A stretch of 64,000 nt of DNA. It comes from an uncultured Spirochaetaceae bacterium. GTDB taxonomy: Bacteria; Spirochaetota; Spirochaetia; Sphaerochaetales; Sphaerochaetaceae. This document shows, one piece after another, positions 43,003-53,048 of the stretch. The stretch's first letter is position 1, and every line of letters begins with the position of its first letter. The stretch spans positions 33,782 to 97,781 of the forward strand of contig CALXOH010000044.1 in NCBI GenBank assembly GCA_944389975.1. Reading direction: 5' to 3'. The notes beneath the pieces were generated by a model. It had not been told where the DNA came from, searched no databases, and saw only the letters and a program-made list of their open reading frames with translations. The position numbers and the translations under genes are program-made.

Positions 43003-43128
43003 TTCAGGTTGGTATTATCTCTTTGGATCCTGTGTTAATACGGATACAAGATAGGTGTTGCCCGGGGAAATGATACACACAATTGAATTCAATTTGGATC
43101 GACCTCTTCTACAAGCTATGGTATCGCC

Positions 43129-43166
43129 AAAAACCCTTCAAAACAGGTCTGTTTTTAAAGGTTTTT
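43129..43166. repeat. 38-bp imperfect dyad
   Basis: Arms AAAAACCCTTCAAAACAG and CTGTTTTTAAAGGTTTTT pair at 16 of 18 positions around a 2-bp centre. With A and T runs at the ends, it could act as a bidirectional terminator or a protein site. Confidence 0.5.
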
Positions 43167-43261
43167 GAGCAATTGTTTCTATTTATAGATACAGAAATAG
43201 CTTGATTATTTTTCATTTTTTCCCTATCTAATAGGGTATAATTTCGTCATTTTCGACATCG

Positions 43262-43284
43262 AAAAAGCCCGCTTTCACGGGCTT
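43262..43284 (-). terminator. gyrBA terminator
   Basis: Minus strand stem AAGCCCG/CGGGCTT with a 6-nt loop, then TTTTTC, 21 bp past the gyrA stop. Confidence 0.85.
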
Positions 43285-43304
43285 GATCGATAAAGAATTA
43301 TCTA

Positions 43305-45812
43305 TTAGTTCTCTTCGGTAGGATTTTCCACGTTTTCTTGAACGCTTTCCCCTTCATCCTCATCACTATCCTCTTGATAGTAAGTGGTTGCCATTGCGAT
43401 TATGCTGTCACCTGACTTCTTGAAGGAAACTACTTTGACGCCTCTCGCAGCACGCCCTTGGATCGAGATATCACGAGAGTGGATCCTGACGACCTGGCCT
43501 TTTGTCGTGATGCAAAGCACATCTGTTTCGTCATCTACGGCGAATGCGTCGACGATTCCGTTCTCGCCTTTCTCGATCGTGTAGATCTTCTGACCCATCG
43601 TACCCCTTCCATGGCTCTTGAACTCATCAAAGCGTACTTTCTTTCCCTTGCCTTTCTCGGTGACCATCAATATGGTCTTGCCTTCCTCTACTTTTACGAT
43701 TCCGACAAGTTCATCTTCTCCGATGAGTTTGATTCCGCGTACTCCATGGGTGCTTCTTCCCATCGTCCTTATCGAGGATGCATCGGTTCTGAGGCCTTTT
43801 CCTTCCTTCGTCACGAGCATCACGTCATCTTCGTCTGATACGAATACAGCTTTGCTCAACTCATCGTTCTCATCGAGGATTATTGCTTTGACACCGCGAA
43901 CCTTTGCATTCGAGAAGTCATTGAGACGTACCTTCTTCGTGACACCATACTTGGTGCCCATGAGGATGTACTTGTCTTCAGAGAACTCGCTGAATGATAT
44001 TACGGCGGTAACCTTCTCGTTGTTCTCCATCTGGATGATGCTCTTGAGGCTCGTTCCCTTTGCCGTCTTTGCGTTCTCCGGGATATCGAACGCCCTGACG
44101 TAGTAGGCCTTGCCGAGGTTTGTGACGAACAAGAGGTAATCATGGCTGTTTGATATGAATAGATGCTTTACAACATCCCCATCCACTAGCTTTGCACCGA
44201 TGACTCCCTTTCCGCCCCTTCTCTGTGCTTTGTACTCCTCGATCGGGATGCGTTTTGCAAAACCTTTCTCAGTAATACTTACGACTACGTCTTCCTTCTT
44301 GATCAGGTCTTCAGGGGAAGCATCCTCGATCTCCCTTGGGTTGATCTCTGTCCTTCTCCTATCCCCGTAGGTCTCGCCGATCTTCTTCAGCTCATCCTTT
44401 ACCACTGAGAGTATCTTGTGTTCATCAGAGAGAAGGTCCTTGTAATAAGCTATCTTTATTTCAAGATCCTTCAACTCATCGAGTATCTTTTCAGTCTCAA
44501 GATGTGAAAGCCTTCCAAGCTTCATGTCTATGATGGCATCGGCCTGCACCTGTGTCAGTCCGAACGCTTTCTGAAGTTCCAATGAGGCAACCTGGTTGTC
44601 CTGGGATTCCTTGATTATCCTGATGACTTCGTCGATGTTCTCCAAACCGATCTTCAATCCCAGAAGTATGTGAGCCCGCTCTTCTGCCTTCTTCAGATCA
44701 TAGCGTGTCCTTCGCTCTACCACTTCCTTTCTGTGATCCACGTATGCTACAAGCATCTCCTTGAGGTTGAAAAGCTTTGGAGCGCCGTTTTGAAGTGCGA
44801 GGTTATAGATGTTGAAGTTCGCCTGAAGCTGAGTTCGTGCAAAAAGCATGTTCAGTACTATGCTTGGAACCGCATCCTGCTTCAATTCGATCACTATGCG
44901 TATTCCATCACGTCCGGATTCATCGCGAACCGAACTTATACCCTTTATTGATTCGTCTTTTCTCAGCTCATCGATCTTCTTTACCAGTTCGCTTTTGTTA
45001 ACCTGGTAAGGGATCTCTGAAAATACGATCCTGTCGTGACCTTTTCCTTCCTCTATCTCATAGCGGCTTCTGATTACGACCTTGCCTCGCCCTGTAGTAT
45101 ATGCATCGAAAATACCCTTCGTGCCGCAAATAATGCCGTAAGATGGGAAATCCGGGCCTTTTATATACTCCATAAGCTCAGGGATCGTGATATCCGGATT
45201 GTCGATGAGAGCGGATATGCCATCGATGACTTCCGATAGGTTGTGAGGTGCCATGTTCGTGGCCATTCCGACTGCAATACCCGATGATCCGTTGACCAAC
45301 AGGAACGGGAAAGCGGATGGAAGAACGCATGGTTCCTTCAGCGACTCATCATAGTTGGGCATGAAATCAACAGTATCCTTGCCGATGTCCTGAAGCATCT
45401 CTTCGCCTAGCTTGCTGAGTTTTGCTTCGGTATACCTCATCGCAGCAGGTGGATCGCCATCGATCGATCCGAAGTTTCCCTGGGGCTTCACAACCGGATA
45501 GCGCAAGGAGAAGTCCTGTCCGAGACGGACAAGTGCATCATAAACCGATGCATCCCCGTGCGGATGGTATTTACCGAGTACGTCACCGACTACACGCGCG
45601 CATTTGCGGGTAGGGGATGAATACTTCAACCCAATATCCCACATATCGTACAAAATGCGCCTATGAACCGGCTTTAAACCGTCCCTTACATCAGGCAAGG
45701 CACGCGAAATGATTACAGACATCGCATAGTTGAGGTAACTGGTCCTCATCTCAGTCGACAGGTCTGCCACTATCACCTTGCCAAGATTTTCTTCCTGAAT
45801 ATTCTCATCCAT
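43305..45812 (-). CDS. gyrA: DNA gyrase subunit A
   Basis: An 835-residue type II topoisomerase subunit. The catalytic Tyr lies in [10 protein letters not shown]. The GyrA-box QRRGGKG marks it as gyrase rather than topoisomerase IV, followed by the beta-pinwheel C-terminal domain and an acidic tail. In the quinolone region, [10 protein letters not shown] has Ala88 where E. coli has Ser83; Asp92 matches Asp87. GGAAGG precedes the ATG, 13 bp past gyrB. Confidence 0.97.
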   Translation of the reverse strand: MDENIQEENLGKVIVADLSTEMRTSYLNYAMSVIISRALPDVRDGLKPVHRRILYDMWDIGLKYSSPTRKCARVVGDVLGKYHPHGDASVYDALVRLGQDFSLRYPVVKPQGNFGSIDGDPPAAMRYTEAKLSKLGEEMLQDIGKDTVDFMPNYDESLKEPCVLPSAFPFLLVNGSSGIAVGMATNMAPHNLSEVIDGISALIDNPDITIPELMEYIKGPDFPSYGIICGTKGIFDAYTTGRGKVVIRSRYEIEEGKGHDRIVFSEIPYQVNKSELVKKIDELRKDESIKGISSVRDESGRDGIRIVIELKQDAVPSIVLNMLFARTQLQANFNIYNLALQNGAPKLFNLKEMLVAYVDHRKEVVERRTRYDLKKAEERAHILLGLKIGLENIDEVIRIIKESQDNQVASLELQKAFGLTQVQADAIIDMKLGRLSHLETEKILDELKDLEIKIAYYKDLLSDEHKILSVVKDELKKIGETYGDRRRTEINPREIEDASPEDLIKKEDVVVSITEKGFAKRIPIEEYKAQRRGGKGVIGAKLVDGDVVKHLFISNSHDYLLFVTNLGKAYYVRAFDIPENAKTAKGTSLKSIIQMENNEKVTAVISFSEFSEDKYILMGTKYGVTKKVRLNDFSNAKVRGVKAIILDENDELSKAVFVSDEDDVMLVTKEGKGLRTDASSIRTMGRSTHGVRGIKLIGEDELVGIVKVEEGKTILMVTEKGKGKKVRFDEFKSHGRGTMGQKIYTIEKGENGIVDAFAVDDETDVLCITTKGQVVRIHSRDISIQGRAARGVKVVSFKKSGDSIIAMATTYYQEDSDEDEGESVQENVENPTEEN

Positions 45813-45825
45813 GAAAACCTTCCCA

Positions 45826-47835
45826 TCAGATGTCCAACACGCTTACGTAGTTGGCATTCTTTTCAATAAACTCACGCCTTGGCTCTACATCTTCACCCAT
45901 GAGCATGGAGAACACCCTGTCAGCCTCTTCGGCATCCGAAAGGTGAACCTGTCCGATGATCCTCGTCTCGGGATTCATCGTGGTTTCCCAAAGTTCCTCC
46001 TTCTCCATCTCTCCCAAGCCTTTATAGCGCTGCGCAAGCACTTTGCTCTCATCGCCGTTTGCATACTCGTCGATGATCTTCCTCTTCTCCTCCTCCTGAT
46101 AGGCGTAGAATACTTTCTTGCCTATCGTAAGCTTGTACAAAGGAGGCATTGCAAAATATACATATCCAGCTTCGATCAAAGGTTTCATATACCTGAAGAA
46201 GAACGTAAGCAAAAGAGTTCTAATGTGCGATCCGTCGACATCAGCATCAGCCATAATGATGACCTTATGATAGCGGACTTTGCTCAAATCGAACGTTTTT
46301 TCCTCTTTCGAGTCATCATTTTCATCGCTCATACCTTCGTTGTACCTTGTAATTCCAGCTCCGATGGTTTGGATTACAGGGTGAAGCTTGTCGTTGTTCA
46401 AAACCTTCGCTTCCTGAGCTTTCTCGACGTTCAGCATCTTTCCCCAAAGAGGTAGGATGGCCTGGAATCTGCTGTCCCTTCCTTGTTTTGCCGTTCCGCC
46501 TGCGCTATCGCCCTCGACTATGAAGACCTCGCACTTTGCAGGATCTTTCTCAGAACAGTCCGCAAGCTTTCCGGGAAGCCCTCCGACGTCGTTCTTCTTC
46601 CTGATGTTCTCCCTGGCCTTCCGCGCTGCAATTCTCCCGATCGCTGCGCTTGTGACTTTGTCAAGAAGCTTGTCTATGTTCTCAGGGAACTCATCGAAGT
46701 AATTCGTCAACTTCTCATAAACAAGCGAGTCCACTATACCCCTTACAGCCGAATTTCCAAGCTTCATCTTGGTCTGGCCTTCGAACTGTGGCTCGGGGAT
46801 CTTAACTGAAATTATCGCAGTAAGCCCCTCCGCTATATCCGAAGCTTCGAGGGTGTCCGGATATTTCTTCATGTACTTCTGGCTCTTCTTCAACTGGTTG
46901 TTGATGCACCTTGAGAGAGCAGTTCTGAAGCCCACGAGGTGCGTTCCGCCTTCGCGCGTGTTGATGTTGTTTACGAACGTGTAGATCTTCTCGTCATATT
47001 TGTCGTTGTACTGCAACGCAACTTCGACTGAAACTTCCTTGTTCTCCTTCTCAATAACCCTGTTGCCTTCGAACGATATCGGATCGAAAAGCGTGTTCTT
47101 GTACTCGTTGAGGTATTTTACGAATGAAGAGAGACCGCCTTCGGCATGAAGAACCTCCTTCTTCTCCTCCTCCCCGCGCTTATCCACAAGTTCGATCGTA
47201 ATGCCTTTGTTCAGGTATGAAAGCTCCCTGAAACGGGCAAGGAGAGTATCGTAGGAGAAGTTGTTTTTCTCCATGATCGAGAAATCAGGGGTGAATCTGA
47301 CTGTCGTTCCGGTAGTATCGGCACTTCCGATGATCTCTACAGGCTTTTCGGGTATTCCGCGATGGTATACCTGCCTGTACATGTTCGGCGGACGCCTTAC
47401 CGTGACTTCCATCCAATCCGAAAGCGCATTGACGCACGAAACGCCGACGCCATGAAGTCCGCCTGATACCTTGTACGCGTTCTCATCGAACTTTCCACCG
47501 GCATGAAGCTGGGTAAGTACGACTTCAAGCGAACTCTTACCTTCCGTTGCATGTATGTCTACTGGAATGCCTCTTCCGTTGTCTTCGACTGAACATATCT
47601 CACCGATGGGGCTGTTTTCCAATGTCACGACTATCCTGTCGCAATAACCGGCCATAGCTTCGTCTATCGAGTTGTCAACAACCTCGTACACCAAGTGGTG
47701 AAGACCCTCTATTCCGGTGCTTCCGATGTACATGCCAGGACGTTCACGTACGGGTTCCAGCCCTTTGAGGACTTTTATTTCATCACCCGTATACTGCTTG
47801 CTGGCAAGCTCTTTTTTCACTTCGTTGTCATCCAT
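45826..47835 (-). CDS. gyrB: DNA gyrase subunit B
   Basis: A 669-residue ATPase subunit. GHKL motifs: [25 protein letters not shown] and [14 protein letters not shown]. The Toprim region shows [14 protein letters not shown] and [19 protein letters not shown] short acidic insert ([14 protein letters not shown]) precedes the DxD motif. The gene runs leftward, away from dnaA, so gyrBA and dnaA diverge. GAGG lies ~10 nt before the ATG. Confidence 0.98.
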   Translation of the reverse strand: MDDNEVKKELASKQYTGDEIKVLKGLEPVRERPGMYIGSTGIEGLHHLVYEVVDNSIDEAMAGYCDRIVVTLENSPIGEICSVEDNGRGIPVDIHATEGKSSLEVVLTQLHAGGKFDENAYKVSGGLHGVGVSCVNALSDWMEVTVRRPPNMYRQVYHRGIPEKPVEIIGSADTTGTTVRFTPDFSIMEKNNFSYDTLLARFRELSYLNKGITIELVDKRGEEEKKEVLHAEGGLSSFVKYLNEYKNTLFDPISFEGNRVIEKENKEVSVEVALQYNDKYDEKIYTFVNNINTREGGTHLVGFRTALSRCINNQLKKSQKYMKKYPDTLEASDIAEGLTAIISVKIPEPQFEGQTKMKLGNSAVRGIVDSLVYEKLTNYFDEFPENIDKLLDKVTSAAIGRIAARKARENIRKKNDVGGLPGKLADCSEKDPAKCEVFIVEGDSAGGTAKQGRDSRFQAILPLWGKMLNVEKAQEAKVLNNDKLHPVIQTIGAGITRYNEGMSDENDDSKEEKTFDLSKVRYHKVIIMADADVDGSHIRTLLLTFFFRYMKPLIEAGYVYFAMPPLYKLTIGKKVFYAYQEEEKRKIIDEYANGDESKVLAQRYKGLGEMEKEELWETTMNPETRIIGQVHLSDAEEADRVFSMLMGEDVEPRREFIEKNANYVSVLDI

Positions 47836-48076
47836 TTCAAAATCCTCGCATCCTTTTTTGAAAACACGCTGGAAAATTTATTTGTTACAAATATATAAAT
47901 TTGTTTGATTATAATTTTTTATCACTTTTTCTGCAACAACTTGCAATATCTGGCATAGAGCGTATTATTCCTTTTAATTCTTTTATTACCAATAAGTTAC
48001 ATCAAAAGTAAATTATATTCTGATTTCTCTTGTATTTCTGTTGCCGTACAATTATCATGAATAGTCCGAGGTCTTT

Positions 48077-49438
48077 ATGGATAGCGAACTATGGAATGAG
48101 ACATATGAGAACCTGATGCAGTCACTTCCAGATACTAAAAAACACTGGATAAGGAACGTATCGCTTGCAGGATACGATGACGACAGCATTACTTTGAGTT
48201 TTTCAAGTTCGTTTACATTGGACAACTTCAAGTCAAACTGCCTCAGCGAGGTGGAGAATACCATTTCAGCCCTTACCGGGAAAGAGATGAAGATAAACTT
48301 CGTCATCGAGAAAAAGAGAAGGGAAGAGAAGAAAGAGGAGAAGGAAGAGACCCGGATACTTGAGAACATCGGCAAAACAGGACTGAAGAAAAAGCCCGTG
48401 AACGATACACTCAACCCGAACTATACTTTCGAAAACTACGTCGTAGGCGACAACAACAACTTCGCGTACAACGCAGCAAGGGTAATATCGGCAAACCCGG
48501 GCACGAGCATAAACCCGTGTTTCATATACGGTGGGGTAGGGCTTGGAAAGACCCATTTGATTCAAGCGATAGGCAATTACATCTTCGAGAACAACCCGAG
48601 GATGAAAGTCATATACGTAACAGCCGAAAGCTTCACGAACGAACTCATCTATTCGATAGGGAACCAGACTGTACAGACTAAGCTGAAAACAAAATACAGA
48701 AATGCAGACGTACTATTGATAGATGACATCCACTTCCTGCAGGGAAAGGCAAGTACGCAGGAAGAGTTATTTCATACGTTCAATGAACTTACTGAGAAAA
48801 ACAGACAGGTAGTGTTCACATGCGACCGTCCTCTTACGGAGCTAGAGGGAATACCGGAGCGCCTCATAACTAGGTTCAGAAAAGGTCTTACAGTAGATCT
48901 CCAACCCCCGACTTACGAGACGCGAATGGCGATTGCCCGCAAAAAGTGCGAAGCAATGGATTTCAACATCAAATACGACGTACTGGACTACATATGCCAG
49001 AACATCAAGACCAACATAAGGGACCTCGAGGGTGCCCTTGTCACATTGTCATCCCTATCAAAGCTACTTGGAAAGGAAATTACAAAGGAAGTTGCAAAAG
49101 AGCAGATAAGAAACTACATCCCGCAGCCATTGATAAAGGAAAACGAGGCATCGATAGACGACATAATCAACGAGACTGCAAACTATTTCAACGTAAACCC
49201 ATCGGATATAAAAGGAAAAGGAAGGAACAAGAACATATCGATGGCAAGGCACATATCGATATACCTCTCCAGCAACATCCTCAGATACTCTCTTACCGAG
49301 ATAGGATCATACTTCGGGAACATCGACCACACCACGGTCAGCTATGCGATAAACAAAGTCAAATCTTTAATCGCAGCAGATGAGAGCATCAAGGAAGCGA
49401 TCGATATCATAAGCTCGAACATATCCAACAAGCGCTGA
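48077..49438 (+). CDS. dnaA: Chromosomal replication initiator DnaA
   Basis: A 453-residue AAA+ initiator. The N-terminal DnaB/DciA interaction domain is followed by a Lys/Glu-rich linker (about 75-110), Walker A YGGVGLGKTHLIQ, Walker B VLLIDDIHFLQGK, and the DNA-binding signature DHTTVSYAINKV in domain IV. A probable promoter has TACAAT near 48050, and GAGG precedes the ATG. oriC lies directly downstream. Confidence 0.98.
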   Translation: MDSELWNETYENLMQSLPDTKKHWIRNVSLAGYDDDSITLSFSSSFTLDNFKSNCLSEVENTISALTGKEMKINFVIEKKRREEKKEEKEETRILENIGKTGLKKKPVNDTLNPNYTFENYVVGDNNNFAYNAARVISANPGTSINPCFIYGGVGLGKTHLIQAIGNYIFENNPRMKVIYVTAESFTNELIYSIGNQTVQTKLKTKYRNADVLLIDDIHFLQGKASTQEELFHTFNELTEKNRQVVFTCDRPLTELEGIPERLITRFRKGLTVDLQPPTYETRMAIARKKCEAMDFNIKYDVLDYICQNIKTNIRDLEGALVTLSSLSKLLGKEITKEVAKEQIRNYIPQPLIKENEASIDDIINETANYFNVNPSDIKGKGRNKNISMARHISIYLSSNILRYSLTEIGSYFGNIDHTTVSYAINKVKSLIAADESIKEAIDIISSNISNKR

Positions 49439-49517
49439 AACACAATGATTCCAAGGAGTTCTGCTTAGTTAATATCTCTCAAAAACATTTAGTTAACTGT
49501 ACTAATTAATATAAAAG

Positions 49518-49795
49518 TTTTACACATTTTGTGGAAAACTCTGTGGAAAAACTGTTGAAAAAAGTGGAAAAACGATGTGTAAAACTTCATAAAATGTGGA
49601 AAAACCAACCTGTTTTATCGAACACTCTGTACATAGCGTTAAAAAATATTGTAAAAATTCGAGTTATACACAAAACTTTTCCACATTGTAAAGTATTATG
49701 ATATAATTAAATAAATATAGTTTTCCACTTTTTCAGGCACTCTACTACTACTGCTATCTTTTTATTTATTACCAATTAATCAATAATGTGGAAAA
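49518..49795. other. oriC: Replication origin (oriC) with DnaA-box array
   Basis: Between dnaA and dnaN. TTTTCCACA or its complement TGTGGAAAA occurs at 49530, 49542, 49595, 49677 and 49787. Variants are at 49518 (TTTTACACA), 49553, 49563, 49576 (TGTGTAAAA), 49664 (TTATACACA) and 49721. An AT-only stretch near 49695-49720 is a candidate unwinding element. No perfect TTATCCACA is present, so the boxes are a T-for-A variant of the consensus. Confidence 0.85.
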
Positions 49796-49865
49796 CTTAA
49801 GAAGAAAATAAGGATTTGCAAATTGCAACTCCGTCATCATATTCTATTGGATAGGAGAACATTTA

Positions 49866-50972
49866 ATGAAATTCATATGCAAATGCGAAGATCTCAAGAG
49901 GGAAGTTTCTTTTGCGAACGCTTTCACAAGCAAGCGAAACGCACTTTCCATCACAAGCAACATCTTGCTTGAAAACTCAAACAACACATTGACGATAAAA
50001 AGTACTGATACCAAAAGCGGTTTCAAGTCTTATCTGGAGGTTGACACGGTAGTGCCTGGAAGCACGACCGTAATGAGCGAGAAGTTCATGGACATACTAA
50101 AGAACATAGACAGCTCGATCGATCTTGAAATCTCTGTGGAGAACGACCGCCTTACGATGAAAGGGCTTTCTAATTCGATTTTCGAAGTAAACATCCGCAC
50201 TGTCGATCCCTCGATCTTTCCTGCCCTTGAGGAGATGAGCGACGAAGATATGTTCACACTCGGTCAGAAGAACTTTTTCGATATGATCGACAAGACTGCA
50301 TTTGCAGTCGGAAAGGATGAAACGAGGTTTTTCCTCACCGGCGTATATATGGAGAAAAGCGACGATGAGAAACTCGTGCTGGTATCAACCGATGGAAAGA
50401 GGCTTGCAATGGTAAAAAGGAAGTTCGAACAGGATATACCCTCGTTCATTCCTGCGATAATCCCGGTGCAATTTCTTTCAAGCATCATGACAATAGGCAG
50501 CGGGGACGGAGTTCTCTCTCTCGGCTTCAAAGGTAACTTCGTCTTTGCAAACATCGAAGGTCGCATTATCTATGCGACTTTGATAACAGGAAACTATCCG
50601 AATTATGAGAAGGTCATACCATCTTCATTCAAAAACTCATGCAAGATACGTACGAATGATTTGATATCTGCGATGAACCTGAACAGCGTGCTTATCGAAA
50701 GCAAGAGCAGGCGTATATTCTTCGATATAAATCAGGACGGCATAATGCTCAGCGTAGAGGACAGCGACGGAAACAGCAGGAATATAGTCAAGTGCGATTA
50801 CGAGGGCGAGGAGATAAAGTTAATATTCAATTTCAATTACCTTTTTGATTCGATCAAGAAGATAGATACTGAGTTCTTGAGCCTCAATATAAACACGACT
50901 TCATCTGCAATAGGTATAAAGAGCGAACCTGAAAGCGACTATATCTTCATAATAATGCCGATACAGGTCTGA
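49866..50972 (+). CDS. dnaN: DNA polymerase III sliding clamp (beta subunit)
   Basis: A 368-residue clamp beginning MKFICKCEDLKREVSFANAF, with the three-domain clamp pattern. ITSNILLENSNNTLTI and the C-terminal IIMPIQV (compare LIMPMRL of E. coli) are typical. GGAGA precedes the ATG. recF overlaps the stop by 1 bp. Confidence 0.96.
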   Translation: MKFICKCEDLKREVSFANAFTSKRNALSITSNILLENSNNTLTIKSTDTKSGFKSYLEVDTVVPGSTTVMSEKFMDILKNIDSSIDLEISVENDRLTMKGLSNSIFEVNIRTVDPSIFPALEEMSDEDMFTLGQKNFFDMIDKTAFAVGKDETRFFLTGVYMEKSDDEKLVLVSTDGKRLAMVKRKFEQDIPSFIPAIIPVQFLSSIMTIGSGDGVLSLGFKGNFVFANIEGRIIYATLITGNYPNYEKVIPSSFKNSCKIRTNDLISAMNLNSVLIESKSRRIFFDINQDGIMLSVEDSDGNSRNIVKCDYEGEEIKLIFNFNYLFDSIKKIDTEFLSLNINTTSSAIGIKSEPESDYIFIIMPIQV

Positions 50973-52054
50973 TGAGATTCACCAGTATAGAGATAAACAA
51001 CTTCAGAAACATCTCTTCCGCCGTCGTAGATACGGATGGAAGGGATGTAGTATTGAAAGGCACGAACGGACAGGGAAAGACCAATTTCCTTGAAGCCGTA
51101 TACATGCTTTCATACGCTTCTTCCTTCAGAACAGCACACTTGAGTGAAGTGTTGATGCATGGAAAGGATTACTTCTATCTTTCAGGCAGATACGAGGATG
51201 ATTACGGAGAGAAAGGGGAGGTTGTAGTATCCTTCAAAGATGGAAAACGGACCATAAACCTCGACGGCAACCAAATAAGGGACAGAAAGGAACTCATATA
51301 CCGTTTTCCATCGATAGTATTCTCCCATGAAGACATGACGATACTAAAGGGGGAACCTTCGGACAGAAGAAGGTTCTTCGATCAGACGATAAGTTTGTAT
51401 TCCCCAATGTTCCTGGATGACTTGAGAATGTACAGGAACATACTTGAAAAAAGGAATGCTTCCATCAAGTCTGGCTCTTACGAACTATTGGATATATATG
51501 ATGAGAAGCTTGCATCCTTGGGTTTTGAGATCATGAATATGAGGAAGAAGGAAATAGATGACTTCAATGGCTATTTTCCTGACCTTTTTTCAAAAGTATC
51601 CGGAACTGATGAGAAACTTGAAGTCGTCTATAGCCCTTCATGGAAGGATGTTGATTCAGTCGATGGAATAATTGAAATTCTTTCATCCACCCGCGAACGG
51701 GACGTAAAGATGCAAACAACTACAAGCGGTATACACCGTGACAGATTCAACGTAGTCGGAAAAAACGGGCTTTTCAGCCAGTATGCATCAACCGGTCAGA
51801 TCAGGCTTTGCTCCCTTTTATTCAGACTTTCGGAGGTGAAGGCATTTTCCAAAGCTTCAGGTAGAAAGCCTATTGTTTTGGTTGATGATGTACTCTTGGA
51901 GCTTGATGATGTCAAAAGAGGAAGGTTTCTTTCAGTCCTGGATGATTACTCCCAGGCATTCTATACGTTTCTTCCCCACGAGGGTTATTTTTCATCAGAA
52001 CACGCAAAACCCATTACATATCGGGTGGAGGATGGCAGGTATGAAGTGGAATGA
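50972..52054 (+). CDS. recF: DNA replication and repair protein RecF
   Basis: A 360-residue SMC-like ATPase. Walker A LKGTNGQGKTNFLEAV, then FSHEDMTILKGEPSDRRRFFD, the signature STGQIRLCSLLFRLSE and Walker B PIVLVDDVLLELD. With RecR it loads RecA at gaps. It overlaps the next gene by 14 bp. Confidence 0.96.
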   Translation: MRFTSIEINNFRNISSAVVDTDGRDVVLKGTNGQGKTNFLEAVYMLSYASSFRTAHLSEVLMHGKDYFYLSGRYEDDYGEKGEVVVSFKDGKRTINLDGNQIRDRKELIYRFPSIVFSHEDMTILKGEPSDRRRFFDQTISLYSPMFLDDLRMYRNILEKRNASIKSGSYELLDIYDEKLASLGFEIMNMRKKEIDDFNGYFPDLFSKVSGTDEKLEVVYSPSWKDVDSVDGIIEILSSTRERDVKMQTTTSGIHRDRFNVVGKNGLFSQYASTGQIRLCSLLFRLSEVKAFSKASGRKPIVLVDDVLLELDDVKRGRFLSVLDDYSQAFYTFLPHEGYFSSEHAKPITYRVEDGRYEVE

Positions 52055-52358
52055 ATCAAAGGAAAGCGTATACAAGGACGGAAGGGAAGAGCTATCAAAA
52101 TGGATGAACGAGATAATAACAAAGTCATCCTCATCCCCGGACAGGGAGATAATCAAAAAGTGGCGTTCGATAGTAGGGGATAAACTTTATCATATACTCA
52201 AATATGTGAAGACCGAGAAAGGTACTCTATACGTCGAAGTGAATGACAACATATACAAAAGTGTCGTGTTGATGTCTAAGAAAGATATAATCGACAACTT
52301 CAATACCTTTTTCCCGTCAAGAAAAGTAAGCAGGATGAGTATAATAGTAATATATTGA
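52041..52358 (+). CDS. dciA: DUF721 protein, probable helicase loader DciA
   Basis: A 105-residue basic protein with the DUF721 pattern: IIKKWRSIVGDKLYHILKYVKTEKGTLYVEV, then the KxxII-x-FN segment. DciA family members interact with the replicative helicase and usually sit near dnaA/recF in bacteria without DnaC. The start is chosen as MKWNES because GGAGG lies 9 nt upstream, inside recF. Confidence 0.75.
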   Translation: MKWNESKESVYKDGREELSKWMNEIITKSSSSPDREIIKKWRSIVGDKLYHILKYVKTEKGTLYVEVNDNIYKSVVLMSKKDIIDNFNTFFPSRKVSRMSIIVIY

Positions 52359-52361
52359 CTC

Positions 52362-52390
52362 TTGACCTCGATTTTCAACGTATGTAAAAT
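52362..52390 (+). promoter_or_regulatory. rpmH operon promoter
   Basis: TTGACC (52362-52367), 17 bp, TAAAAT (52385-52390), leaving a leader of about 60 nt before rpmH. Confidence 0.6.
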
Positions 52391-52456
52391 TCTAAGCTCG
52401 GACACTATTGTCCTCTCAGAAAGAAAATACGCTTAGGCGATAAATGGAGTATACTC

Positions 52457-52624
52457 ATGAGTTACAAAGGTAAAAGGACTTACCAGCCGAGTAAGATGAA
52501 AAGAACCAGGAAGTTTGGATTCCGCGCAAGGATGGCCACGAAGGGTGGACGTTTGGTACTTGCACGAAGGCGTGCAAAGGGCAGACACAGTCTCACCGTA
52601 AGTGATGAGAAGAAGCCTTACTAA
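52457..52624 (+). CDS. rpmH: 50S ribosomal protein L34
   Basis: A 55-residue basic protein beginning [20 protein letters not shown], continuing [12 protein letters not shown] and LARRRAKGR, the L34 pattern. It has a slightly longer C-terminal tail ([12 protein letters not shown]) than the usual 44-46 residues. Its last ~20 bp overlap rnpA. Confidence 0.97.
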   Translation: MSYKGKRTYQPSKMKRTRKFGFRARMATKGGRLVLARRRAKGRHSLTVSDEKKPY

Positions 52625-52967
52625 GACAAGAATCCTTAGGAAGAAAGAGGATATAGATCGCATTTTCAATAAAGGCAAGAGATTGAACTTGGAGAAAATG
52701 CGATTGTTGTATCTACCAAATTCACTTTCATTCGACAGGTTCATGATCATCCCCGCAAAGCACTACGGAAACGCAATACAGCGCAACAAGCTGAGGCGAA
52801 GGGCGAAGGAGATATTCAGGCTTTGGAATGGAAGGTTGATGGGAGATGATCCTCTCTCTCTTTCCGGTTTAGACCTTATCTTGGTGGTGTATCCAGGAAG
52901 GGTTTCCACTTATTCCTTGCTTGAGTCCGATCTTCTTTCATTACTGGACAGGATTAAGCGGAAATAG
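52605..52967 (+). CDS. rnpA: Ribonuclease P protein component
   Basis: A 120-residue basic protein ([20 protein letters not shown]) with FNKGKR near the N-terminus and the RNase P signature [13 protein letters not shown]. It binds the catalytic RNA that matures tRNA 5' ends. The ATG lies inside rpmH in another frame; a GTG one codon earlier is possible. Confidence 0.93.
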   Translation: MRRSLTKTRILRKKEDIDRIFNKGKRLNLEKMRLLYLPNSLSFDRFMIIPAKHYGNAIQRNKLRRRAKEIFRLWNGRLMGDDPLSLSGLDLILVVYPGRVSTYSLLESDLLSLLDRIKRK

Positions 52968-53048
52968 TTCCATTCTTCTCTTCATGCAGAGCTCACGTTC
53001 CTACCTTCTTGCACTCCACCATCAGTTTTGTTTCCAAAAGGAGATCAG

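Larger units (their letters stand above)
42620..43260. other. AT-rich non-coding gap with parS sites
   Basis: About 750 bp between nfuA and gyrA with no credible gene. It holds parS sites 2 and 3, an imperfect dyad at 43129-43166 and otherwise very AT-rich sequence. No DnaA-box cluster was seen here. Confidence 0.7.

Noticed and set aside
43200..43260. TATAAT-containing promoter-like sequence pointing at gyrA on the plus strand
   Set aside because: It has no good -35 and would only read antisense into gyrA, so it may be chance in AT-rich DNA.
52968..53048. yidD between rnpA and yidC
   Set aside because: The 81-bp gap has no frame long enough.
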